Positions 13,467 through 20,712 of a DNA stretch of 21,971 nucleotides are shown here, piece by piece. How positions within the stretch are numbered: the stretch's first letter is position 1; every line of letters begins with the position of its first letter. The DNA lies in IMG/VR virus record IMGVR_UViG_3300032242_001849, positions 1 through 21,971 of that record. One strand, 5' to 3'. The notes beneath the pieces were generated by a model, which saw nothing but the letters and a program-made list of their open reading frames with translations, was not told the origin of the DNA and ran no database searches. The translations under genes and the position numbers were made by a program. Origin of the DNA: a virus.

Positions 13467-15703
13467 ACGACTTCGGCTTCAGCGTGAACATGCTGCCGCT
13501 CAAGAGCGGCACCAGCTCCTCGGGGAGCTCAGCAGCGGCGCAGGCCTATGGCACGATGACCGTGGCCGCGGCGGCCCTGACCGGCAAGCTGCCACCGCCA
13601 GCCAACGCCGCCGCAGCTGCCGGCAACTCGCCGCTGCAGGTGCCTCAGGCGGCCATGGTGGTGGGCGAGCCGATCCCGGTGGTGTTCGGCCGCAGGCGCG
13701 GCAACGTTGGTGGCGTGCTGGTGTTCCCCAAGGCGACTGAAGCTCGGTTTGAGAACTCCAGCACCACCATCACCGCGCGTTACCACTGCGTGCTCGGCGA
13801 AGGACTGCTGGGTGATGTCGAGGTGCGCGATGTGCGCCAGGGTGAGTGCCGCCCTGGTGCCGTTTACAGCCAGAACTACAACCAGCGCGCTGGGTCATGG
13901 GCCGCCGGCAACGTCGCCACGGCCCAGAGCGGTTACACCGTGCCGGCATTCCCCAGCTTCACCGGCGGTGGCGGCAACTACCAGGGCCTGAGCACCATCG
14001 AATTCAGCGGCACCTATGCCGGCGGATCTGATCAGTGGCGCACGGCTTGGAATGTGTTCGTGCGCAATGGCCTGGTGATTGAGCGCGGCCGGCTGCTTGA
14101 TTCCACCGCTGGGAGCAGCGACAACATCGCCGATTTGATCCTGTGGGCTCTGCAGCGCAGCGGCCGGGTGCCCAATGCCCTGATTGATTTCGACAGCTTG
14201 ACCGCTGCGGCGCGATTCGTTGAAGCCAACGGCCTGTGGTGCAATGGCGAGTTCAGCAGCTCCACCAACCTGGGCGACTGGCTGATCAAGCTGTTGCCCG
14301 ACTTCCTACTGCGGGAAACCAAGGTGGCCGGCAAGTTTGGCTTGCGGCCTTTGTTGCCCACCAATTCAGACGGCAGCATCAACACCGGCACGATCACACC
14401 GGCCTGGAGCCTGACGGAAGCGGCAATCATCCCAGGCAGCCTCCAGATTGAATACGCCGAAGCCAGCAGCCGGCGGCCGGTGGCCATGGCCCTGCTGTGG
14501 CGCCAGCAGCAAGACGCCACCGATGTGCCGATCGTGCGATCCCTGGCGGTGGGCGATGTCAATGCCAGCGGCCCGGTTGAGCAGCACGACCTGAGCCAAT
14601 ACGCCACGACCGAGAATCACGCGGTCAAGGTCGGCGCCTACCTCTATGCCCGGCGCACCCTTTCAACGCACACCGCCACCGTGCGGCTCAAGGCCGGCAG
14701 CCAGACCGGCACCATTGCACAGGGCGACATCGTGCAGGTCTACCTGCAGAACACCAGCAGCCGTGAGCTCGCTGATGTGTTTAATCGCTACTACCAGGTG
14801 GAATCAGTGGCGCAAGCGATCAGCGGTGAAGAGACGCTGCAGCTCAGCCATTTCCCGGTTGATTCCAGCGGCCGGAGCCTGATCGCGCTGGCCGTGACCC
14901 GCGCCAGCGGCCCGGGCCAGGTGCTCTCAAGCAACCGTACCGGCGGCGGCTGTGATGTGGCTGGAGCTTCGGCCAACACCACAATCCCCGCAAAGGTCAC
15001 CAGCGGCACGCCGATCAGCGGCCAGGCGTCCACCTATTGGGCGGCCTCGGGGCAATCGATTGACCTGTTTCATCCGTGGACTGAGCTGCCCCGCGATGCA
15101 CCGCCAGGCGCCGGCAATGGCACCGGCGTGCCCGGCAAGCCACCGCGGACTGGGGCGCCCGTGGCGGGGCCTGATGGTCCGCTCGGCCCAAGCGATGGCA
15201 CCGGCGGTCTTGGCCCCTGCCCGTTTGGGTATTACCGCATCACCAGCAGTGTTGATTTTGCAAGGATCAACGCTTTTGATCTGGCCATTTCAGCAGGTGA
15301 CACGATCATCTCTAAAAACGTGCCAACCGTTTCTTCGCTTGGCAATGTCAACAACGGCATCTTCATCACCGAGCGTTACCGGGTGTCATTCACCAACATG
15401 GACGGCAACGCCGAAAGCAGAGACTATTCAGGCGTCATCGGTTCGACTAACGGTGATACGTTTAGAGCGCCTTTCAGGTTCCAGCAAACGCAATACTGCT
15501 GCAACGCATCAGATGGCACCCTAGGCGCTTGCACTTCAACACGCAGCTACAGGGTGAAACCAGGCGACACGCTCTGGGACATTGCCGGCCGTTACTACGG
15601 CGACCCGACCAGGTGGCCCGACATCTACAACGCCAACCGGGGCATCATCGGCTCTGATCCCAACCTGATCTATCCAGGCCAGAACCTGACCGTCCCAACG
15701 TAA
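13463..15703 (+). CDS. Tail hub/tip protein with C-terminal LysM domain
   Basis: The 746-residue protein is likely the central hub or tip (host-specificity J-like) protein. Residues about 55-135 contain GEPIPVVFGRRRG and CVLGEGLLGDVEVRDVRQG, the G.PIP.VFG.R/GE.V.Gi...V.V blocks seen in phage tip proteins. The central part (LADLILWALQRSGR-like, FCNGEFSSS-like, LPDFLLRETKVAGKFGLRPLL, then ITPAWSLTEAAIIPGSLQIEY) matches the phage tail hub fold. A Gly/Pro linker at about residues 540-585 leads to a small beta domain. Residues 696-746 form a clear LysM module (YRVKPGDTLWDIAGRYYGDP, ending LIYPGQNLTVP), which binds N-acetylglucosamine polymers such as peptidoglycan. This suggests contact with the cell wall during injection. 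Four-base overlap with the previous gene. Confidence 0.82.
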   Translation: MNDFGFSVNMLPLKSGTSSSGSSAAAQAYGTMTVAAAALTGKLPPPANAAAAAGNSPLQVPQAAMVVGEPIPVVFGRRRGNVGGVLVFPKATEARFENSSTTITARYHCVLGEGLLGDVEVRDVRQGECRPGAVYSQNYNQRAGSWAAGNVATAQSGYTVPAFPSFTGGGGNYQGLSTIEFSGTYAGGSDQWRTAWNVFVRNGLVIERGRLLDSTAGSSDNIADLILWALQRSGRVPNALIDFDSLTAAARFVEANGLWCNGEFSSSTNLGDWLIKLLPDFLLRETKVAGKFGLRPLLPTNSDGSINTGTITPAWSLTEAAIIPGSLQIEYAEASSRRPVAMALLWRQQQDATDVPIVRSLAVGDVNASGPVEQHDLSQYATTENHAVKVGAYLYARRTLSTHTATVRLKAGSQTGTIAQGDIVQVYLQNTSSRELADVFNRYYQVESVAQAISGEETLQLSHFPVDSSGRSLIALAVTRASGPGQVLSSNRTGGGCDVAGASANTTIPAKVTSGTPISGQASTYWAASGQSIDLFHPWTELPRDAPPGAGNGTGVPGKPPRTGAPVAGPDGPLGPSDGTGGLGPCPFGYYRITSSVDFARINAFDLAISAGDTIISKNVPTVSSLGNVNNGIFITERYRVSFTNMDGNAESRDYSGVIGSTNGDTFRAPFRFQQTQYCCNASDGTLGACTSTRSYRVKPGDTLWDIAGRYYGDPTRWPDIYNANRGIIGSDPNLIYPGQNLTVPT

Positions 15704-16866
15704 TGGCTCAATTCCCCGCGCTATCTCCAACAGCTGCGCCGATCACCTTTGGGGCGGCGCCGGTCACGATGGCCAGCAGCCTCAACGGCTCGGAATCACG
15801 CATCCGGCATGGCACCGCCGAGATTGGCAGGCGCCTGCGTTTGACGTTCGAGAACGTCAGCGAGTCGGATTTCCTGGCGATCCTTGGCCACTACCGCGAC
15901 CAGCGCGGTGGTTTCGATTCGTTCGGGTTCAGCACCACCACCCTGGCCGCAGCGCTGACCCCATCCGGCTACGCCTGGCTATACGCCAGCCCGCCCCAGG
16001 TGGTCGATGAGCACGCCAACGTCTTCACGGTGGCCTGTGAGTTCAAGGCCGAGCCGCGCGGCCTGGTGGTGGCACCTGGCGATACATGGCGCAGTTTCTT
16101 CTCGACGTTCACGCCAGGGGCCAGGAACAATGGGATTGTTTCAGCCGCTGGGGTGCCATGGGTGACCAGCTCGACGCGATTTGGGCCAGGTTCTACCGGG
16201 TGGATCCCGCTGGCATTGTCGCCATCGCTGTGGCTTGACTTTGGCGATCCTTTCAGCGTTACATCGGCGTCAGGCAAAATCACGCAGATTGACGACAAGA
16301 GTGGCAACGCACGCCACGCAACGCAATCATACGCACCAAGGCAACCGCTGTACACCACGGCTGGCGTAAACGGACGCAACTGCATGGAATGCACAAATGG
16401 GGATCAATGGGTCGAAATTGCTGCAACGCTAAACGTTCAATGTTTTGTCATTGTCCATCAGAATGCCGGCGGTTGGTTTATTGTTGGTGATTCTTCAAGT
16501 TTTGATTTTCACGGGACGCCTGGAAGTTATTGGTTTGATGGCACCTATGCAAGTTCTCGCATTCTTTCGGGAAACGCTTGGCTTAATGGCGCTTCTATCG
16601 CCCCAAGAGACGCTGAAAAGCAAGCGACTACAACCGCTTACATTTTTAACACTACGGACAACGTTAGAATCAGTCAATTTTCGGCAGACAGAGGCAATGG
16701 CTACGGCACGCGCAGCGCCAATGGTAAGACCTGCGAAATCCTTGGATTCTCCAGCAACCTTGGCACCAGCGATCGGCAGAAACTTGAGGGATACCTAGCG
16801 CATCGCTGGGGCTTTGCCGCAAGCCTGCCCAGCGGTCACCCTTATCTATCGGCACCGCCTACCTAA
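15703..16866 (+). CDS. Tail-tip protein with C-terminal lectin-like domain
   Basis: The 387-residue protein has two parts. Residues 1-125 (MAQFPALSPTAAPITFGAAP, LRLTFENVSESDFLAILGHY, DQRGGFDSFGF) are homologous to the whole product of the gene at 17321 and belong to a small tail-protein family common next to phage tip genes. Residues about 170-387 resemble a concanavalin-like lectin domain of the type LWLDF.D...(x)ITQIDDKSGNARHATQ, ending TSDRQKLEGYLAHRWGFAAS followed by LPSGHPYLSA. The latter signature, ILGFS..L...DRQKLEGYLAHRWG, marks a widespread adhesin module. The lectin part, especially 16380-16700, is less G+C-rich than the N-terminal part, suggesting that the domain was swapped in. 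It shares one base with the hub stop (TAATG). Confidence 0.78.
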   Translation: MAQFPALSPTAAPITFGAAPVTMASSLNGSESRIRHGTAEIGRRLRLTFENVSESDFLAILGHYRDQRGGFDSFGFSTTTLAAALTPSGYAWLYASPPQVVDEHANVFTVACEFKAEPRGLVVAPGDTWRSFFSTFTPGARNNGIVSAAGVPWVTSSTRFGPGSTGWIPLALSPSLWLDFGDPFSVTSASGKITQIDDKSGNARHATQSYAPRQPLYTTAGVNGRNCMECTNGDQWVEIAATLNVQCFVIVHQNAGGWFIVGDSSSFDFHGTPGSYWFDGTYASSRILSGNAWLNGASIAPRDAEKQATTTAYIFNTTDNVRISQFSADRGNGYGTRSANGKTCEILGFSSNLGTSDRQKLEGYLAHRWGFAASLPSGHPYLSAPPT

Positions 16867-16892
16867 CCTGAACCAGGCTCCTGACCCCCTCC

Positions 16893-17321
16893 GTGGCATC
16901 CGTCGTTTACGACTCGTTCCTGGCCGACATGTTCAGCGGCGCGGCCAACACCAGCCACAGCTACAAGGCGATGCTGACCACCAGCAGCTACACCGAGGAC
17001 CGTGGCGCCCACAGCAAGCGCAGCAGCGTCACCAACGAGGTCAGCGGCACCGGATACACCGCCGGCGGCGTTGCGGTCACACTGACCGCAAGCCTGAACA
17101 CCACCACGCACAAACTGACGTTGACCATCGGCTCGGCCACCTGGTCCAGCAGCACCATCACGGCGCGCAAGCTGGTGGTTTACCGGGCCCGCGGTGGCGC
17201 CAGCTCTGCTGATGAGCTCGTCTGCTGCGTGGACAACGGCACCACCGACCTGGTGAGCAGTTCCAGCACCATGCAGTGGAACTCCTCGACCTGGGAGATC
17301 CCGCTGCCGGCGCCGGTCTGA
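16893..17321 (+). CDS. Conserved phage tail-tip protein of unknown function
   Basis: The 142-residue product starts at a GTG (ASVVYDSFLADMFSGAANTS) and contains YKAMLTTSSYTEDRGAHSKR, then SSVTNEVSGTGYTAGGVAVT and SSTITARKLVVYRARGGASS. This order of motifs (YxSFL.D...G; F/YK.ML.TSSY....H.KRS.VTNEVSGTGYTAGG; WxSSTITAR) is familiar from small structural proteins of many tailed phages and is unusually well conserved. It is probably a tail-tip or fibre-associated beta protein, but its biochemical role is not known to me. It lies between two genes with paralogous N-terminal domains and overlaps the next gene by one base. No Shine-Dalgarno sequence is seen. Confidence 0.75.
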   Translation: MASVVYDSFLADMFSGAANTSHSYKAMLTTSSYTEDRGAHSKRSSVTNEVSGTGYTAGGVAVTLTASLNTTTHKLTLTIGSATWSSSTITARKLVVYRARGGASSADELVCCVDNGTTDLVSSSSTMQWNSSTWEIPLPAPV

Positions 17322-17689
17322 TGGCGCAATTTCCTGCCCTTGAGCCGCTTGAGCGGTCCTACGGCCTGGGTGCTCACCCGGTATCTGCGGCGACGCTTGC
17401 CAACGGTGACGAGACCAGGTTCCTCCATGGAGCCCTGGCGTTTGGCGTGCCGATGTCGTTGCAGTTTCGCAAGCTCAACGTCACCGACACGCAATCAATC
17501 CGCGACCACTACGCCGCCCACAGCCTGGCCAGGCCGTTCAAGATCCCGGCAGAGCTGTGGCGCACGCACACCACCGCGACCGATGTGGTGCCGGTGGAGT
17601 TTGCATGGCGCTACGCCGCACCGCCGGAGGAAACGCCGATCAGCGGCGGCCTGTTTGATGTCTCTGTGTCCCTGCTCTCTGTTGACTGA
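17321..17689 (+). CDS. Tail-tip protein, paralogue of the N-terminal domain at 15703
   Basis: This 122-residue protein begins MAQFPALEPLERSYGLGAHP and matches residues 1-125 of the gene at 15703 along its length. Shared features are the MAQFPAL opening, the (L/A)NG.E.R..HG turn, the strand MSLQFRKLNVTD and the .I..HY helix. The ATG at 17321 is chosen over the in-frame ATG at 17276 because it shares one base with the previous stop (TGATG) and because it aligns exactly with the start of the paralogue. It likely forms part of the tail tip. The function is unknown; no enzyme motif is visible. Confidence 0.78.
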   Translation: MAQFPALEPLERSYGLGAHPVSAATLANGDETRFLHGALAFGVPMSLQFRKLNVTDTQSIRDHYAAHSLARPFKIPAELWRTHTTATDVVPVEFAWRYAAPPEETPISGGLFDVSVSLLSVD

Positions 17690-17694
17690 TCACC

Positions 17695-18432
17695 ATGGCC
17701 AACACCATCGCATCAATTCGTGACGCAGCCCAGGAAATTGCCAAGCGGGGCCAGATCCTGCCGCATCAACTGGCGGCCCTGAGCGCCTTGGATCAGGCTC
17801 TGACGCCTGAGCAGCGGCAGCAGTTCACCGAGGACTGGCGTGCCGTGGGAAGCCCAGCAGCGCCGATGCCAAAGCCGCTGCCGCCGCCGGTGCGCAGGGT
17901 CACCAACCCGCTCACGGGGTTTCCCTATTTCGCCCAAGGGGACAACGGGAATGAGGGCTGGCGTCAGTGCCAAACCAGCTCGATTGCGATGTGCCTGGCC
18001 TACCTGGGCGTGGGCGGCATCAAAGACGATCTGGACTATCTGCGGGTGGTGGAGCGCCATGGGGACACCACCAGCCAGGCGGCACATCAGGCGGCGTTGG
18101 CCGAGCTCAAGGTGCGCGCGCGCTTCGTCACCAACTGCTCAGCATCCCAGCTCCAGGCCGAGATCCGTGCCGGTCTGCCTGCCGCCATTGGTGTGCTTCA
18201 CCATGGGCCAACGTCTGCGCCATCAGGCGGCGGCCACTGGCTCGCGGCCTACGGCTTTGATGCCTACGGCTGGGTGGTGAATGACCCCTTCGGGGAGCTG
18301 GACCTGCTCAACGGCCAATGGCTCCGCACCGGCGGCAAGTCCGGCCGAAACCTCCGCTACAGCTACCGGAACCTCAACCCACGCTGGCTGGTGGATGGGC
18401 AGGCCAGCGGCTGGGCCTGGCTGTTCAGCTGA
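17695..18432 (+). CDS. C39-like cysteine peptidase, probable endolysin
   Basis: The 245-residue protein combines a helical N-terminal region (residues 1-50, IRDAAQEIAKRGQILPHQLA and LTPEQRQQFTEDW) and a Pro-rich linker with a papain-fold peptidase domain of the Peptidase_C39_2 type (about residues 74-245). Candidate catalytic residues are Cys92 (EGWRQCQTSSIAM), His181 (SGGGHWLAAYG) and Asp197 (VVNDPFGEL), in the expected order and spacing. Such domains cleave peptide bonds in peptidoglycan stems or bridges. Position at the end of the late operon is typical for a phage lysin. No signal peptide is present, so release would need a holin (candidate at 7960). An alternative is a virion-associated wall-degrading enzyme. 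Confidence 0.78.
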   Translation: MANTIASIRDAAQEIAKRGQILPHQLAALSALDQALTPEQRQQFTEDWRAVGSPAAPMPKPLPPPVRRVTNPLTGFPYFAQGDNGNEGWRQCQTSSIAMCLAYLGVGGIKDDLDYLRVVERHGDTTSQAAHQAALAELKVRARFVTNCSASQLQAEIRAGLPAAIGVLHHGPTSAPSGGGHWLAAYGFDAYGWVVNDPFGELDLLNGQWLRTGGKSGRNLRYSYRNLNPRWLVDGQASGWAWLFS

Positions 18433-18610
18433 GCGGCACCGGCTGGCCCCGGCTCACCAGCAGGGCCCGGTAGCGCTCCATCAGCCTCAGCCCGCAGCGA
18501 TCGCGCAGGCATACACCGCCGGCACAGATCTCCCAGCAGGCGCTGCCGTGCTCGTCGATGACGACGTGCAAGCGGTCGCCATCAGACTGGAGATCCTGAG
18601 GAGATGTCAT
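18425..18610 (-). CDS. Small hypothetical protein on the minus strand
   Basis: The 61-residue frame MTSPQDLQSDGDRLHVVIDE continues with HGSACWEICAGGVCLRDRCG and a C-terminal helix (LRLMERYRALLVSRG). It has strongly GC-biased third positions and reads as a plausible Cys-containing small protein (four Cys, Cys28/32/37/42 region). It fills the 176-base gap between the lysin and the next plus-strand gene, converging on the lysin stop with an eight-base overlap. The ATG at 18610 is preferred over an upstream TTG at 18682. No clear ribosome site precedes it, and its start lies in the same CATG as the plus-strand start at 18609. Function unknown. Confidence 0.5.
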   Translation of the reverse strand: MTSPQDLQSDGDRLHVVIDEHGSACWEICAGGVCLRDRCGLRLMERYRALLVSRGQPVPLS

Positions 18611-18875
18611 GGCCTGGCTCGACCCCACCCTCAGTCTGTCAGCCGAGCTTGAGCTGGAACGCGCACGCCGGGCAATCCCCAAGCTCCACCGCCATGACCT
18701 CGAGGCCCGACTCGACTCGGCGTTGGTTCACCTGGTGACACAGGACCAGCTTTTGCGGCAGGCGCTGGCCCGGGTGCAGGAGCTGGAGCTCAAGGAAATC
18801 GTCAACCAGCCGCCCAACGATCAACACCACGCCTGGGCCGCTGAGGTGCGCGGGTGGTTTGGGTTGGGATCCTGA
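18609..18875 (+). CDS. Small helical protein, NblA-like pattern (hypothesis)
   Basis: The 88-residue frame has a good ribosome site (GAGGAG at 18598-18603, five bases before ATG), one of the few in the window. Residues 8-57 should form a helical hairpin. LSL at residues 8-10, then Leu14, Leu16, Ile23, Leu26, Leu35, Leu42, Val43, Leu48, Leu49 and Leu53 fall, without gaps, on the hydrophobic positions I recall for NblA, the small protein that drives phycobilisome breakdown (it opens LSLEQQF). Residues 58-88 (ELKEIVNQPPNDQHHAWAAE onward) have no NblA counterpart. NblA genes are known in some cyanophages. Generic helical hairpins can give similar patterns, so this is only a lead; otherwise the protein is of unknown function. 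Its 3' end overlaps the sigma gene on the other strand by 74 bases. Confidence 0.65.
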   Translation: MAWLDPTLSLSAELELERARRAIPKLHRHDLEARLDSALVHLVTQDQLLRQALARVQELELKEIVNQPPNDQHHAWAAEVRGWFGLGS

Positions 18876-19749
18876 GGCTGAGCTGCCGCGCCACCTCCGG
18901 CAGCGGCGTGCGCAACGCTGCTTCAGCCTCACGCAGCTGCGCCCTGGCAGCTGGGATGGTCAGCTTCTCGGATGCCGCCAGCGGCCCCAGCTTGAGCTTG
19001 GCGCAGCCAATCCCCCAGCGGCCAGCAATCAACCGGGCCTGGACCGGCGGCAGCGCGGCAATGCGCTCACGCAGCTCCATGGTGATCGGGTCAGGCTCTG
19101 GTGCGCCAGGGCTGGCAATCATCGCGCCAAGTGGCGATGGATCCTCAGACCCGGCCACCGGCTGATCGAGCGAGCAGCAGGATTGGCCCACAGTGAGAAC
19201 CAGATCAAGATCACGCAGGCTCATGCCCAACGCTTCGGCCAATTCGGCACGGCTGGGTTGGCGCCCCAGCTGCCGCTGCAGCTCCTCGCCGATCCGGCCC
19301 AGCCTGGCCAGCTTGGGCGCATGGCCTGATGGTGGCCGGATCAGCCTGCTGCTGGAGTCAGCCCAGCGACTGATCCCCTGGCGTATCCACCAGTAGCCAT
19401 AGGTCGAGAACTTGTAGCCCCGTGCCGGATCGAATCGTTCCGCGCCGCGCATCAGGCCCATGGCGCCAGCCTGGAACAGGTCGGGCAGATCAGCCTCCCC
19501 AACCTGCCGGCCCAGGCCCGGGCGCATCGTGCGCACCACATGGGCCACTAGGCGCAGGTTCGCGTTGACGATGCGATCCCTGGCCCTGCGGCCGCGGCGA
19601 ATGATGCGAGCAGGAGCCTGATCAGGCCCAGCAGGATGATCCTGCCAGGCCCGAACCAGGCTGCCGAGGTGGAGTTCCTCGGCTGCGGTGAGCAGCGGCT
19701 GGCGCCCAGCCTGCTGGAGCCAATGCGTTGCCGCGTCATCGCTGCTCAT
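18802..19749 (-). CDS. Sigma-70 family RNA polymerase sigma factor
   Basis: The 315-residue protein would direct host RNA polymerase to selected promoters. Region 1.2 is at residues 4-37 (THWLQQAGRQPLLTAAEELH). Region 2 spans 56-137, with ARDRIVNANLRLVAHVV (2.1), DLPDLFQAGAMGLMRGAERFD (2.2) and YKFSTYGYWWIRQGISRWAD (2.3-2.4), keeping the aromatic residues used in promoter melting. Region 3 follows (LGRQPSRAELAEALGMSLRD). Region 4 (226-282) begins normally with LPPVQARLIAGRWGIG, but its helix-turn-helix is diverged: TIPAARAQLREAEAALR replaces the usual SRERVRQIE.xAL recognition helix. The YWWIRQGI phrase is typical of cyanobacterial group 2 sigma factors. A basic tail (RAPQRPRRGVDRW) ends the protein. 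It is last in the minus-strand operon, three bases after the preceding stop. Confidence 0.92.
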   Translation of the reverse strand: MSSDDAATHWLQQAGRQPLLTAAEELHLGSLVRAWQDHPAGPDQAPARIIRRGRRARDRIVNANLRLVAHVVRTMRPGLGRQVGEADLPDLFQAGAMGLMRGAERFDPARGYKFSTYGYWWIRQGISRWADSSSRLIRPPSGHAPKLARLGRIGEELQRQLGRQPSRAELAEALGMSLRDLDLVLTVGQSCCSLDQPVAGSEDPSPLGAMIASPGAPEPDPITMELRERIAALPPVQARLIAGRWGIGCAKLKLGPLAASEKLTIPAARAQLREAEAALRTPLPEVARQLSLRIPTQTTRAPQRPRRGVDRWAAG

Positions 19750-19752
19750 GGG

Positions 19753-19908
19753 TCAGGGCGGCGTGGGGCAGATCAAAACCGCCGCGACGCCCAGCGCAGC
19801 GGCCACCACCAGCAAACCGGAATGACCGCCACCGATGCAGATCACAGCCACGCCCAGCACGGCCAGCAGCAGCGAGAACGCACAGCGTTGGGCTTCGTGT
19901 TCGCTCAT
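19753..19908 (-). CDS. Small two-helix membrane protein
   Basis: This 51-residue protein begins MSEHEAQRCA and has two hydrophobic segments, residues 11-26 (FSLLLAVLGVAVICIG) and 31-47 (GLLVVAAALGVAAVLIC), with a short GGGHS turn. The ATG at 19908 is preceded by AAGGAGGT four bases away, the strongest ribosome site in the window, which fixes this start over the longer frame that opens at 20046. The stop lies three bases before the sigma factor ATG. The preceding gene overlaps it by ATGA. A helical-hairpin membrane protein beside a sigma gene could be a membrane partner or anti-sigma, or a holin; none of these is shown. Confidence 0.78.
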   Translation of the reverse strand: MSEHEAQRCAFSLLLAVLGVAVICIGGGHSGLLVVAAALGVAAVLICPTPP

Positions 19909-20126
19909 GCCACCTCCTTGATGCGGCGGCGCAGCTGGCGGCTCCAGTGGAACCCGGCAGCTACGCCCAGCAGCGGGGCAGGGCCTGGGGCGCCGGGTGC
20001 GCTGATCGGCCTGCAGATTTCCGGGCCCACGACATACTCGGTGCAAACGATTGCGGTGCCGGGCAGCGTGGTGAAGGGCCCCAAAGAACTGGGGTCAAAC
20101 AGCAGGGCAAGAGGAAGAGACAGCAT
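19905..20126 (-). CDS. Small hypothetical protein
   Basis: The 73-residue frame starts MLSLPLALLFDPSSLGPFTT, contains two Cys residues (IVCTEYVVGPEICRPI), a Pro/Gly/Ala-rich turn, and ends with a basic segment (HWSRQLRRRIKEVA). Its ATG shares one base with the stop of the single-stranded DNA-binding protein gene (TGATG), and its stop overlaps the next start (ATGA), so it is probably translated as part of the operon. A weak hydrophobic N-terminus could be membrane associated. No family is recognised. Confidence 0.6.
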   Translation of the reverse strand: MLSLPLALLFDPSSLGPFTTLPGTAIVCTEYVVGPEICRPISAPGAPGPAPLLGVAAGFHWSRQLRRRIKEVA

Positions 20127-20710
20127 CAGAACGGCACCTCTTCGCTATCGCCGAACTCATCAACGAAGCCACCGGCATCAGCGGCGACGCTGTAGCCCTC
20201 CTGCTCTTGGAAGCCATCAGTGGCGTCTTGCTCCTCCCGGGGCACAAAGCCGACCACCTGGGCGGCTTTGGGCTGCAGACTCAGGCCCGTGCCTTCGGGC
20301 CGCTCCCAGCCGTAAGTGGTGAAGCTCAAAATCACCTCGGAGCCGTTGCCGATGGCGGCACCATCCCAGGGCTGCTTTTTGGCATCAATGACGCGCGGGC
20401 CCGGCGCGGTGCTGCCGTCGTCGCGCGTGAACTGCTGGGTCTTGAACTTGACGACCACCTTCGACTCGTCGTCTTTGTCGGCTTTCCAAGGCACCCCTTT
20501 GTCGGAGGGCCTCTTCTTGCTGCCGTGGGTTTCGGTGAAGATCGCCTCAAGCTTCTCGATGAACGCGGCGTGACTGGGGTTGGTCTTGGGTTCCAGCACC
20601 AGCTCACAGGTCCAGGCCTTCGGCTTGGATTCGTCGAGCTGCGCGCGTGGGATGATCAGGTGGGCCCAACGCACGGTGGCGCGGGGCGTGTAGTGGATCT
20701 CGGATGCCAT
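20126..20710 (-). CDS. Phage single-stranded DNA-binding protein (DUF2815/gp2.5-like)
   Basis: The 194-residue protein resembles the OB-fold single-stranded DNA-binding proteins of phage replication modules (the DUF2815 group). It contains an N-terminal strand block (ATVRWAHLIIPRAQ, KAWTCELVLEP) and a helix FIEKLEAIFTETHG. It continues with VVVKFKTQQFTRDDGSTAPG, PRVIDAKKQPWDGAAIGNGS and a final strand set (VILSFTTYGW, KAAQVVGFV). The C-terminus is acidic and ends EEVPF, like the DDIPF protein-interaction tip of bacterial SSB and the acidic tail of T7 gp2.5. The ATG at 20710 (MASEIHY) is preferred to the TTG at 20716 because it follows the upstream stop by two bases. It would protect single-stranded DNA during replication or recombination. 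Confidence 0.82.
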   Translation of the reverse strand: MASEIHYTPRATVRWAHLIIPRAQLDESKPKAWTCELVLEPKTNPSHAAFIEKLEAIFTETHGSKKRPSDKGVPWKADKDDESKVVVKFKTQQFTRDDGSTAPGPRVIDAKKQPWDGAAIGNGSEVILSFTTYGWERPEGTGLSLQPKAAQVVGFVPREEQDATDGFQEQEGYSVAADAGGFVDEFGDSEEVPF

Positions 20711-20712
20711 GG

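Noticed and set aside
17276-17320. Earlier in-frame ATG for the tip paralogue
   Set aside because: The added residues overlap the previous gene and do not align with the paralogue at 15703, whereas ATG 17321 does.
19753-20046. 97-residue version of the small membrane protein
   Set aside because: The extension overlaps the upstream gene and is low-complexity, while AAGGAGGT just before the ATG at 19908 fixes the shorter start.
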